Shown here in pieces: positions 26,220 through 34,450 of a stretch of 64,000 nucleotides of DNA (positions are counted from its first letter, which is position 1; each line of letters begins with the position of its first letter). The DNA lies in assembly GCF_900104225.1 (NCBI RefSeq), contig NZ_FNJK01000002.1:248001-312000 (forward strand). Direction: 5' to 3'. The notes under the pieces were generated by a model. That model worked only from the letters and a program-made list of their open reading frames with translations, searched no databases and was not told the DNA's origin. The position numbers and the translations under genes were made by a program. The stretch is from Streptococcus equinus (GTDB lineage: Bacteria > Bacillota > Bacilli > Lactobacillales > Streptococcaceae).

Positions 26220-26541
26220 AACTTTTGCGGATTTAGCTGTTTCTGGTGTTTCTGGTGGGGCTAAAGAATTTTCAAAAACTGGAGATGTCGGTAAAGGTGT
26301 TATTGCTGGGACCTTCTCAGCAGTTAAAAGTGTAGGATCTTTGGAAGGTGCAACGATTGGAGCAGCTGTTGGATTAGGGATATACATTCTTGATAAAACG
26401 GGAGTATTGGATACTGCTGAAGATCTTACAATGAAATTCTATGATAAATCTAAAGAAGTAGTCGGAAAAGCTGTTAAATCAGTAGGTGAAGCTATTTTAA
26501 CTACATTTGGAGGTATTGGAAAGGCAATAGGTTTTGGGTGA
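26212..26541 (+). CDS. Orphan toxin tail fragment, glycine-rich (109 aa)
   Basis: The frame is open from about 26198 and its first residues (AGKAAMVVTFADLAV) suggest the middle of a larger protein. A glycine-rich hydrophobic segment (GATIGAAVGLGIYIL, about residues 46-60) resembles the membrane segments of the other tails. It lacks head, promoter and Shine-Dalgarno and is joined at 26199 to a truncated gene. A family B gene follows after six bases and may be its immunity gene. Confidence 0.5.
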   Translation: MVVTFADLAVSGVSGGAKEFSKTGDVGKGVIAGTFSAVKSVGSLEGATIGAAVGLGIYILDKTGVLDTAEDLTMKFYDKSKEVVGKAVKSVGEAILTTFGGIGKAIGFG

Positions 26542-26547
26542 TAAATA

Positions 26548-27432
26548 ATGGAAAAAAAATCAATATTCAATGCAAGTTTTGAAGAAAGTATCAATTTAGA
26601 AAATGATGATTTTAGAAAATTTAATCAAAAATCTTATGACGATCTTCTAAAATATTTTGAAAATGGAGGCCCATCTACTAAATTTAAATTAACCTATTTC
26701 TTCCTTTCACTAATTTTTCCAATTGGAATAAATTATTTATTTACTGTATTGACACAAGAGGCAGTTACTCAAAAACAATTTATGGGGTATCTTGCTTTAG
26801 AACATAATATTCTACCGATAAAATATTATGGATTTTTTCTAGTTATTTGGCTGGGAATTATCTTAATAGGAAAATGGTTTAATCAAGTGTTTATTTTATG
26901 TTATCGAATGCAGTTTCACGCTCAAGTTACAGCTTTTATTTGGCTATTTATAGAAGCTAATTTAACCTTTATTACAATTTATTTCCATACAATAACTATA
27001 TGGGGAGTCTTATTATTGTTATTGATTTCTATTATGTTAGGTTATGCGATGATGCAAACTCAACTAAGACGGTTGAAACGTATTTTGTATGGTGAAAAGT
27101 TTCCTATTTCGACTATTGAAAAACTTGTAATGAAATTTTCTATTTATGGTATGGGATTGCTAGGGGGAGCAATTATTGTCAAAATGATAACGAAAGTATT
27201 CTCAGTTAATTTGACTAATTCAATGGAGTATTTTGCTTTCTTTTTATGTTGGCCAATTAGCAATGTCTTATTTTTAGCTTTGTTCATATTTGTAGAGTTG
27301 TCCCATTTCCTTCCAGCCTACTACAAACTTAAATATCCTGAACAGTATCGAAAGTATGAAGGTAAATCTCTTGAAGAGTGGTATGGGAAAAAATATTTGA
27401 AAAAACACAAGGAATTAACAGAAAATGAATAA
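26548..27432 (+). CDS. Polytopic membrane protein, family B (NASFEES), copy 2 (294 aa)
   Basis: SIFNASFEESINLENDDF start, about six membrane segments and the conserved EEWYGKKYLKKHKE end. The membrane core differs from copy 1, while the ends are the same. It sits directly behind a toxin tail and overlaps a type b DUF4176 gene in ATGAATAA, so the order tail - family B - DUF4176 is seen here in full. Function unknown; putative immunity. Confidence 0.65.
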   Translation: MEKKSIFNASFEESINLENDDFRKFNQKSYDDLLKYFENGGPSTKFKLTYFFLSLIFPIGINYLFTVLTQEAVTQKQFMGYLALEHNILPIKYYGFFLVIWLGIILIGKWFNQVFILCYRMQFHAQVTAFIWLFIEANLTFITIYFHTITIWGVLLLLLISIMLGYAMMQTQLRRLKRILYGEKFPISTIEKLVMKFSIYGMGLLGGAIIVKMITKVFSVNLTNSMEYFAFFLCWPISNVLFLALFIFVELSHFLPAYYKLKYPEQYRKYEGKSLEEWYGKKYLKKHKELTENE

Positions 27433-27733
27433 GTCAAAAGAATTATTACCGTTAGGAAGTATTGTTTATCTTGAAGAAGAAACTCAAAAAATAGTTATTG
27501 TTGGTCGAGGGGCTATTTTTGAAGATCCAGAAACTGGTGAACAGGTCTTTGCGGACTATATTGGTGTTCTTTATCCAGCAGGACTGCAAACAAATTCAAC
27601 TTTGTTCTTCCAACATGAGAATATCGATGAAGTGGTTTTTGAAGGTTATCATGATGATGAAGAAGACAGATTTTTAAAAGTTTATCATGAGTGGGAAGAA
27701 AAATTGAAAATTCCACGAAAGCAAATTGACTAA
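27425..27733 (+). CDS. DUF4176 protein, type b (102 aa)
   Basis: Near-identical to the proteins at 20862 and 61243 (LLPLGSIVYLEEETQKIVIV; HENIDEVVFEGYHDDEED). Translationally coupled to family B copy 2. Putative LXG-targeting chaperone. LXG copy 2 follows 170 bases downstream with its own promoter. Confidence 0.8.
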   Translation: MNKSKELLPLGSIVYLEEETQKIVIVGRGAIFEDPETGEQVFADYIGVLYPAGLQTNSTLFFQHENIDEVVFEGYHDDEEDRFLKVYHEWEEKLKIPRKQID

Positions 27734-27835
27734 TTGATTTTAAGACGTTTTTGCGATTTTTCTATATCTATTAACGCTAAAAGCGACTGTTAGAATCGGA
27801 GCCTGTTTTGAGTGAAAAACAAGAAGAAATTATTT
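27734..27835 (+). other. Junction fossil: shared flank plus truncated family D gene start
   Basis: After the DUF4176 stop comes the common flank ending GACTGTT (27790), then about 45 bases homologous to 25391-25443: the last codons of the small gene (RIGACFE, stop) and the first codons of a family D gene (TTG 27808, LSEKQEEII). The family D fragment is cut at 27835, where the LXG promoter begins. No intact gene is present. Confidence 0.7.
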
Positions 27836-27864
27836 CTGAAAACTGTTTCAATTTATGTTATAAT
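27836..27864 (+). promoter_or_regulatory. Promoter of LXG copy 2
   Basis: CTGAAA (27836-27841), 17-base spacer, TATAAT (27859-27864). Same as for copies 1 and 3. Confidence 0.7.
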
Positions 27865-27900
27865 GATTAGAAAATATCGGTTAAATTTTGGGAGAGATTT

Positions 27901-29357
27901 ATGAGATTAAGATAAGCGAGGTTTTGGAGCAAAAAGCTAGCCTCGCAAGTTCGATAAGTAAGACAAAAAGCCAACTTTCAAGTGCTAAAAAGAAACTCAA
28001 TCAAGCAAGTAATTCTGACGCCTTAAAGGGAAATGTCAAGGACGCTATTGATGATAAAATCAACAATTATCAAGTGCCTTTGCTGACAAATTATGTCAAC
28101 AGCCTTGATGTCATTATGCAAGGTTATGACAACCTGATTAGCACTTTTAAGAGTATTGTCAGCGAAAACAGTGACAGTGCCATTATCGACACGGACGTCC
28201 TCCAACAAATGGTGGATAAGTTTGATTCGCCACTAGAGCAGTTAAAAACTAGCTCAGATGTTATAACAAGGCTATTGATGAAGTCGCAGACATTGTCGCA
28301 CTGACCAAAGTGACAACAGACGATGCCGTCTCAGAATTCAAAGGTGCCAAAAAAGTCCTTACCAATACCATCAAGGATATGGGGATTTTTAATAACACTG
28401 TCTTTACAAGTGAAGCAGGGGATATTCTAGAGGAGCAGAATACGCAACTCAGTAGCTTGTCAGATTTAGGAAGTAGCTCATATACAAGTAAGAAAGCCAA
28501 AGATTTTTACAAAGATAGCACCTTTAAAGCTGAAGTCAAAGAGGTTAAGTTAGTTGTTAACGGCAAAGCTAGGAAAAGTCACTTAAAAAACGAACTCGCT
28601 AAAAATTTGTATGATTCCAAGTATAGTGGGTATATGAATGAGAAAATTTTATCATCTACTAATGTGCCTGAACCAGTTATGGTGACCTGTAAGAGTTCTA
28701 AAAAACAAAGTGAGAAACTTGATAAAAACTCACAAGCACTTTTGAAAAAAGCTAAAGAGGACAGGGATAAGGGACTTATTTCTGAATCAACTTATCAATC
28801 TATAAAAAGTGGACTGGTCAGTGGTGGCGGAGCGTTTTTGAAAGAATTTGCTCAAGAAAAAATTACTGATGAAGCTGCTGAAAAATTCACTAAAGGAGCA
28901 TGAGAGTGGCTGGTACAAAATACTCAAAACACACAATATGCTGCAGTAGGTGCACTTGCTGGAGGTGGAGTTCACACTGTTCCAATTGATGTAAATCCTG
29001 CTTATAGTCATTTTGTTGTTGGTGTTGCAAAATATGGCGCTCCCGTAGTTGGCTCAGCTTTAGATTTTGGTATGCAGCTGTCAAGTGGTGAGGATATTGT
29101 TGATCCAGGAATAAAGACTGGAGCACATACGGCTATTGGAGTAGCGGGAGCAGAGTTAGGAGCGACCTTAGGGAGCGCAATCCCAGTTATTGGTACTATT
29201 GGAGGTGGCGCTGTTGGTTTTGCACTAGGTGTAAGCGGATGATTCTGCGTATGACAATGTTATTAAAACTTTGGCGGAGAATCCAAAAGAGTATATGAAT
29301 GATGTCGGTAAGGCAGTATATGGATTTTTGAATGGATTTGGAAGTGCAATTCAATAA
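27901..29357 (+). pseudogene. LXG-type polymorphic toxin, copy 2, broken
   Basis: Same LXG head as copies 1 and 3. Four lesions can be read: one base missing just after the ATG at 27901 (ATGAGATT for ATGAAGATT); one base missing near 28262 (GATGTTATAAC against GATGCCATTAAC in copy 3); TGA at 28901-28903 in an otherwise open frame; and a shift near 29235. Mended, the frame runs to the stop at 29355-29357. The tail is strongly glycine-rich and hydrophobic (AAVGALAGGGV; IPVIGTIGGGAVGFALG), suggesting a membrane toxin like TspA of Staphylococcus aureus. Four small membrane proteins follow as putative immunity genes. Confidence 0.8.
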
Positions 29358-29367
29358 GTGAGGTTAT

Positions 29368-29916
29368 ATGTTATATTCTAATAAATTAACAGCAATTGGA
29401 AACTATAGAGGTGATTCTGTTTTTTATGATGAGGAAAAGGAAGCATTTTATTTAGCGAGTCAGAAGCATGAGGAAAAAGCTCTTTCAAATACAGTACTTG
29501 CTGGATTAATATTGGCAAGCTTGCCACTGATTAGATGGTTAGATGATTCTTTTAAAGTAGATAATATTGTTTTTAGGGTAATTCTTTTAGGTATTTCAAG
29601 CCTTTTTATGGTATTTTTGGCTAGTCACTATTTAAAACAGAGATATCTCCGTTTGCAATTAGAAAGATTATATTTTAGTGATGTTGAATTTAGAAGTTTT
29701 ATCATTCAGGAAGAAAAAAATGCAAGAATTGCCTTGTCAGTTCTTTATGCTTTATTTTTAATAATTTTTATTTCTGGAATAGTATACCTCGTAACATCAA
29801 TATTTCTATTTTTATTTCTAACAGTGATTTTCTTATTTCCGTTGATACTTTTTTTATTAATTAAACCCTGGAAAAGGCGGATTATTATTTTGAAATTGTC
29901 AAAAATTTATAAGTAA
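29368..29916 (+). CDS. Small membrane protein, family E (DUF443-like), copy 1 (182 aa; putative immunity)
   Basis: About 45 soluble residues with the DDSVFYDEEKEAFYLA-like beta-rich start, then two pairs of membrane helices (about 48-85 and 120-165). Layout and size resemble DUF443 proteins; TsaI of S. aureus, a DUF443 protein, protects against the LXG-like membrane toxin TspA. It begins ten bases after the LXG copy 2 tail. The DUF443 label is by topology and position, not by search. Confidence 0.6.
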   Translation: MLYSNKLTAIGNYRGDSVFYDEEKEAFYLASQKHEEKALSNTVLAGLILASLPLIRWLDDSFKVDNIVFRVILLGISSLFMVFLASHYLKQRYLRLQLERLYFSDVEFRSFIIQEEKNARIALSVLYALFLIIFISGIVYLVTSIFLFLFLTVIFLFPLILFLLIKPWKRRIIILKLSKIYK

Positions 29917-29940
29917 AAATATCTTAGTAAGAGGAGAATG

Positions 29941-30483
29941 ATGTTAACAGATAATACTAAAGTGACATTGGTTAAAAAAGATGATTACTATCTTTATGGT
30001 GATTCTTTAACAGGTGGTTTTTATAAAGTTTTTGAAACAAAACAGCTGATTATTAATAAATACAAGCAAGTCATTTTTTATATCATAGGTGCGACTGTCG
30101 TTAAACAATTGGAGAGACTTTATTTGTCCATCTCTTCTATGGGATTAAATTCTTGCTTGCTTCTGGTGGTAATGATATTGATTTCTTTCAAATCATATCA
30201 GCAGTTAATTGAATGGCAAGATGAAATTGATTTTGAGAAAGTTCAGATACCTCAAAATCAAGTAGCATTAATAGCTGAAGATGCAGCAAAGAGTCTAAAA
30301 CAAAATCTGATATTAGTGGTCATTTTAATAACTTTATGGGGAATGGTATCTTTCTTTTTTCTTATCTTTTCTTCGACGTTTTTTCTAGTTATTTCACTAG
30401 TCTTATGGTATGTTTTAACACTTATTGTTCCGACTATTCATTTATGTAAACGAAAATATTTTATAAAAGAGAAGTTACAATGA
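29941..30483 (+). CDS. Small membrane protein, family E (DUF443-like), copy 2 (180 aa; putative immunity)
   Basis: Same plan: soluble start (YLYGDSLTGGFYKVFETKQ), helix pair, short soluble loop, helix pair. ATG 29941 is five bases after GAGGAG; ATG 29938 is an in-frame alternative. Its stop overlaps the next start (ATGA). Confidence 0.6.
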   Translation: MLTDNTKVTLVKKDDYYLYGDSLTGGFYKVFETKQLIINKYKQVIFYIIGATVVKQLERLYLSISSMGLNSCLLLVVMILISFKSYQQLIEWQDEIDFEKVQIPQNQVALIAEDAAKSLKQNLILVVILITLWGMVSFFFLIFSSTFFLVISLVLWYVLTLIVPTIHLCKRKYFIKEKLQ

Positions 30484-31061
30484 CGAAAATACCGTTATAC
30501 CCGATTGACAAAGATTTTTATCTTTATTTTGACATTGATGATAAGTCATTTTATCGTGCCTTTAATCAGTCAATGTATGAAAAATCAAAAGAAAAAGAGA
30601 TTGTTTCAAAGATATCAATACTTAGAAAAAGCATTCCCATTTTTCTTCCCATTTTCCTGATGCTAGGAACATTTTTTACAAATAAATATAGCATTTGGTC
30701 GACTTTATTTGTCAATATTGTTAATTTAGCTATTGTCACCTTGATCTGTATTTATGGCATAACGATGTATGCGATAAATTTCAAAAAGAGAGTTACTGAA
30801 CACTATAAAACATTGACCTATATTAAAGTTGACTGCTGCCAGGAAGAGGTATTAGAAAAACTGAAGCAGCATAGTTCTAAAATTTTAAAAATTAGATTAC
30901 TTTTTATTGTGTCAACTATTGTTTTAGGATTAGTTTTTCTGTTATTTTCAAATGTATTAGTGCTTTTCTTATATTTTTTGATGTTTTTAGTGACAAATTA
31001 TCTTTTTATTGTAACTACAGTAAAGCCATATGCTATTTTAAAAAGGGTATTTAATAAATGA
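30480..31061 (+). CDS. Small membrane protein, family E (DUF443-like), copy 3 (193 aa; putative immunity)
   Basis: Soluble start with YLYFDIDDKSFYRAFNQ, then two helix pairs (about 50-98 and 138-180). Coupled to both neighbours by ATGA overlaps. The four copies are only distantly similar in sequence, so they may recognise different toxins. Confidence 0.6.
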   Translation: MTKIPLYPIDKDFYLYFDIDDKSFYRAFNQSMYEKSKEKEIVSKISILRKSIPIFLPIFLMLGTFFTNKYSIWSTLFVNIVNLAIVTLICIYGITMYAINFKKRVTEHYKTLTYIKVDCCQEEVLEKLKQHSSKILKIRLLFIVSTIVLGLVFLLFSNVLVLFLYFLMFLVTNYLFIVTTVKPYAILKRVFNK

Positions 31062-31648
31062 ATTATCAAGACAAAATTGAGTTATATCATGATGGAGAGA
31101 AGACGTATTATTACGATCTTGATGAGAAAAAATTGTATGTTCAGTTGATGAATACAATGAACCATAGAGAAAAAACAAGAATGTTTTTAAAAAAATCTTC
31201 AGAATTGTCACTAGCAGTAGGAATTCTATCCATTATTCTCAATCGGTGGTATAGAGAAGTGGCTAGTTTGGAGCTTAACTTATCTCTTTTAGTCTTTTCT
31301 TGTCTTGTGCTTATTGGTTTGATATGTTGGCTAAGTAATTTTTTTACAAAGCAACAAAGTAATCCTTTTTCATTTGTACTAGTTAATATGGATGAATTTG
31401 ATGTTGAAAATCTAATTGAACAATCAGGAAAGTTAGCTGATAGCTTGCGAAATTTAAGTATCATTTCACTTATCATTGTGATGCTTGGGTTGCCTTTATT
31501 TCTGATTAATTCTTTATTAATTGCTTTAGTGGTGGCAATATTCGGTGCTCTGCTATTTTGGGGAAGTCTTTCTTATTTTGATATTTTAAAACGTTACAAA
31601 GCTATTGATAGTTTAAAAGAAAATTATTTCAATGTGAAAAGGGGTTGA
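31058..31648 (+). CDS. Small membrane protein, family E (DUF443-like), copy 4 (196 aa; putative immunity)
   Basis: Soluble start with YYYDLDEKKLYVQL, two helix pairs, short basic end. Last of the four-gene set; the DUF4176 gene starts two bases after its stop. Confidence 0.6.
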   Translation: MNYQDKIELYHDGEKTYYYDLDEKKLYVQLMNTMNHREKTRMFLKKSSELSLAVGILSIILNRWYREVASLELNLSLLVFSCLVLIGLICWLSNFFTKQQSNPFSFVLVNMDEFDVENLIEQSGKLADSLRNLSIISLIIVMLGLPLFLINSLLIALVVAIFGALLFWGSLSYFDILKRYKAIDSLKENYFNVKRG

Positions 31649-31649
31649 A

Positions 31650-31943
31650 ATGAGTACTTTATTACCTATCGGAAGTGTTGTGCAATTAGAAAAAGGTGAA
31701 GCGAAACTGATGATTGTTAGCCGTTTTCCGCTTTACAATAATAATGGTGAGATAGGTTATTTTGATTATTCAGCCTGTCTTTATCCAAATGGAAATGTAG
31801 ATAATCAAGCATACTTCTTTAATCAAGAAAATATCGAGAAGGTTTGGTTTAAAGGATATATTGATGAAAATGAAGAAAAATTACTGCAAAAATTTGAATC
31901 AGAGAGAGCCAATATCAAGTATCCTCGATTAGAATTGAAGTAG
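31650..31943 (+). CDS. DUF4176 protein, type c (97 aa)
   Basis: LLPIGSVVQLEKGEAKLMIV at the start and NQENIEKVWFKGYIDENEEK in the second half mark a divergent DUF4176 protein. It is the last gene of the LXG copy 2 operon and probably its targeting chaperone. AAAAGGGG ahead of the ATG serves as ribosome-binding site. Right edge of island 1. Confidence 0.8.
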   Translation: MSTLLPIGSVVQLEKGEAKLMIVSRFPLYNNNGEIGYFDYSACLYPNGNVDNQAYFFNQENIEKVWFKGYIDENEEKLLQKFESERANIKYPRLELK

Positions 31944-32236
31944 TAGATTATATGCTCTAATAACGATGTTAAAGAATAAGCTTGTCATAATAAAATAGTG
32001 ATTATGATTCCAGAAGTAAGCGTGTAAAACGTTTACTTTAATTTTTTCTTCAAAAAAACTTACGAAGAAAATTTTTTTATGGTAGACTAACTCCTGTTGA
32101 CTGTAAACTGGAGTTGATTGGAGAAGTGTTGGAGTAAAAAATCCATTCAGGCACTATCCTAGCGGAGGACATATTGTTGTACGCCGACCTAGGTTGAGGG
32201 TTGATAATCGATTATATAAGATGAATGGAGAATAAA
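31944..32236 (+). promoter_or_regulatory. Intergenic region with a structured leader ahead of the DUF2798 gene
   Basis: 293 bases without a gene. The 13-base palindrome GTAAAACGTTTAC (32024-32036) could be an operator. Downstream, CCTAG and CTAGG (about 32158 and 32189) enclose CGG/CCG, giving a stem-loop, and ATAATCGATTAT (about 32203) is a perfect palindrome. I could not match the leader to a known riboswitch class. Confidence 0.4.
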
Positions 32237-32701
32237 ATGCCTCGTAATTTTAAAGAAGCAATGGTTTTTACGTGTTTGATGTGTGGAATGATGGTTTTTG
32301 GAATGAGTATTTGGAATTTAGTTGTTGCAGGTGCTTTTTCATGGCAACATGTCTTTTTAGGTTTCATTCCAGGATTTATCGTTGCTTTTATTTTAGATAC
32401 TCTAATTGTTGGACCAATTGCTAAGAAAATTGCTTTTGGAATCCTACCAAGTGGTTTAAAACACCAATTAGTAAAAATCCTTACAGTGTCGGGCTGCATG
32501 GTTCTTGGTATGGTAACTTGCATGTCACTTTATGGAATGATTTTTAGTCATGGCTTGTCAAATGTTAGCTTGACTTTGTACGGTCGTACGTGGTTGACAA
32601 ACTTTGTTGTTGCTTTACCTTATAACTTTATCATTGTCGGTCCAATTGCACGTTTCTTCTTGGGAGAAATTCAAAAACAAGGAATTTTGGCCGCAGAATA
32701 A
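32237..32701 (+). CDS. DUF2798-type small membrane protein (154 aa)
   Basis: Two related halves, each with two membrane helices and an ending like ILDTLIVGPIAKKIAFG and FIIVGPIARFFLG, as in DUF2798 proteins, which are probable small transporters or channels of unknown substrate. ATG 32237 has GGAG five bases upstream; in-frame ATGs at 32225 and nearby are less well placed. It has a long 5' leader and a bidirectional terminator. Confidence 0.7.
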   Translation: MPRNFKEAMVFTCLMCGMMVFGMSIWNLVVAGAFSWQHVFLGFIPGFIVAFILDTLIVGPIAKKIAFGILPSGLKHQLVKILTVSGCMVLGMVTCMSLYGMIFSHGLSNVSLTLYGRTWLTNFVVALPYNFIIVGPIARFFLGEIQKQGILAAE

Positions 32702-32705
32702 GCAT

Positions 32706-32738
32706 AAAAAAAGCTGGAGTAATCTCCAGTTTTTTTAT
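32706..32738. terminator. Bidirectional terminator between the DUF2798 and arsR genes
   Basis: CTGGAG-TAAT-CTCCAG (32714-32729), flanked by A7 on the left and T7 on the right, serves both converging genes. Confidence 0.85.
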
Positions 32739-33037
32739 TATAAATTATTAATTAAATCGGTTAATGAGTATTTTTCAAGAGTGTCATGGTTTAATCGGAC
32801 AAATTTATTTTGCCCAGCTTTTCGGGTAATCGTTAGGCCAGCCTCGCGTAGAGTTTTAAAGTGGTAAGAGACAGCGGATTTGCTCATATTGAGCAATTCA
32901 CCGATTTCACCACACCCAAGCTCACTTTCTCTCTTCGATAAGATACGAAGAATATTTAATCTGACTGGATCAGCTAAGGCTTTAAAAATTTTGATTAAAT
33001 CTTCATCATTATAGTTAGAATATTGTTCAATAGTCAT
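32738..33037 (-). CDS. ArsR-family transcriptional regulator (99 aa)
   Basis: Winged helix with ALADPVRLNILRIL and the recognition region LNMSKSAVSYHFKTLREAGL, the core of the ArsR family. The metal-binding ELCVCDL box is replaced by ELGCGEIGELL with one Cys, so the signal may not be a metal. Divergent from an MFS transporter gene, which it probably represses. Confidence 0.85.
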   Translation of the reverse strand: MTIEQYSNYNDEDLIKIFKALADPVRLNILRILSKRESELGCGEIGELLNMSKSAVSYHFKTLREAGLTITRKAGQNKFVRLNHDTLEKYSLTDLINNL

Positions 33038-33109
33038 ACGAAAATTGTACTATCGAAAGTTTTATTTGTCAATTTATTAAGTGTTTTTTTAATTTTCTGA
33101 AAATAAATC

Positions 33110-33232
33110 TTGACAGTATTTCCTTTGAGTAGTAATATTATTACATAATATTTCAAAAGTCTTTGAACTATTTAACTAGAGTGAGAGGAGATTGCAAATT
33201 TTTGATTGCTGGGTGATGCTGATAATATCAGC
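33110..33232 (+). promoter_or_regulatory. Promoter and candidate ArsR operator of the MFS gene
   Basis: -35 TTGACA (33110-33115), 17-base spacer, -10 TAATAT (33133-33138). TTCAAA-AGTC-TTTGAA (33152-33167) is a perfect inverted repeat over the expected start region, a good operator candidate. GCTGATA-A-TATCAGC (33218-33232) is a second perfect palindrome in the leader. Confidence 0.6.
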
Positions 33233-33267
33233 TTGCTTTTCAATTAATAGAAAGTGTGATTATAAAA

Positions 33268-34422
33268 ATGAAAAAATATGCTTCCTTGTTCTTTTTAACA
33301 ATGTTTATCATTGGAACAGATACGTTTTTGATTTCTCCATTGTTAACGACTTTATCTAGTCTTTATCATATTGATACGTCAATTTCTGGATGGATGGTTA
33401 GTGCGTATGCTATTGGTTATGCTCTATTTGCTTTGGTTTCAGGGCCAATTTCAGATGGAAGAGATCGAAAAAAAGTGATGGTCTATGGTCTATTAGCCTT
33501 TACGATTTCAACTTTTTTGTGTGGCTTTGCCAATTCATTTACTTTGATGCTTTTGTTTCGTTTTTTGGCTGGGATTAGTGCCTCTTTTGTGACACCTCAA
33601 GTTTGGGCATCGATTCCAGTGGTGGTTGATAAAAAACACATTGTTCAGGTGATGGGTTATGCAACTGCTGGTTTATCTGTTTCTCAAATGGCGGGTGTTC
33701 CAATCGGTGGTTATCTTGCGGGAATTTCATGGCGTGCACCATTCATTACCATTTCAGCGGCTTCTTTGGTCTTATTACTTCTTATCAATTTTTGTATGCC
33801 AAAATTGGAAATTGGAACGGGACACAGAATTTCCTTTACAGTAGCTTATAAAAATGTTTTAACGAATAAAAAATCCGTGTCTTATCTTCTAGCTTATTTT
33901 GTGTTTCAGACGGGATCATTTACAGCAATCACTTTTATTGCGACTTGGTTTAATCATAGCTTTGGTTTGTCTTTAGCTAATATTAGTACAGCAATTATTG
34001 CTATTGGTGCTGGTAATCTTGCTGGATCACTTTTGGGCAGTCATATTGTTAAACGTTTTGGTTTACAAAAGACATTTAAAACAGAACTGATGACACTTGT
34101 TATTCTTAACGTGGCGCTGTTATTTGTTCATCATTTTTGGATGGCAGAAGTATTATTGACTATTATTTATGTGAACAATGGATTTATTTTTCCATTATTT
34201 ATGACGACATTGCAAAGTACTGTTGAAAATGCTCGAAGTACTATTTCGTCATTATCAAATGCCGTGATGTATTTGGGTGAAACCATTGCAGGGATTGTTG
34301 GTGGTATCTTATTTGAACAATTTACAGGATTCTCAGGAATTGCTGTTTTTGCAGCAGTAATGATTGCTCTTTCGTTGCTATTGTATTATCAAGCAGGAGC
34401 TTTTAAGAAGGTTGATAATTAA
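33268..34422 (+). CDS. MFS transporter, multidrug/AraJ type (384 aa)
   Basis: Twelve membrane segments; loop 2-3 reads GPISDGRDRKKVMVYG, the MFS signature, and TM5 carries a GYATAGLSVSQMAGVPIGG motif typical of drug:H+ antiporter 1 proteins. Divergent from arsR and probably repressed by it. ATG 33268 is preferred; a GTG four codons earlier is possible. Substrate unknown. Confidence 0.8.
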   Translation: MKKYASLFFLTMFIIGTDTFLISPLLTTLSSLYHIDTSISGWMVSAYAIGYALFALVSGPISDGRDRKKVMVYGLLAFTISTFLCGFANSFTLMLLFRFLAGISASFVTPQVWASIPVVVDKKHIVQVMGYATAGLSVSQMAGVPIGGYLAGISWRAPFITISAASLVLLLLINFCMPKLEIGTGHRISFTVAYKNVLTNKKSVSYLLAYFVFQTGSFTAITFIATWFNHSFGLSLANISTAIIAIGAGNLAGSLLGSHIVKRFGLQKTFKTELMTLVILNVALLFVHHFWMAEVLLTIIYVNNGFIFPLFMTTLQSTVENARSTISSLSNAVMYLGETIAGIVGGILFEQFTGFSGIAVFAAVMIALSLLLYYQAGAFKKVDN

Positions 34423-34450
34423 TGGTTCTTTGTTGTAACAAGGTGGGCAA

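Noticed and set aside
27888..28304. TTG start for LXG copy 2 giving an intact head
   Set aside because: The TTG lies in the Shine-Dalgarno region and the frame is only reached because a base is missing after the true ATG.
16365..31943. Island 1 as a prophage or conjugative element
   Set aside because: No integrase, structural, replication or conjugation genes and no tRNA-linked repeat were seen.
32100..32236. Known riboswitch (purine, preQ1, THF, manganese, guanidine) before the DUF2798 gene
   Set aside because: None of the conserved core motifs that I know for these classes could be found; left as an unclassified leader.
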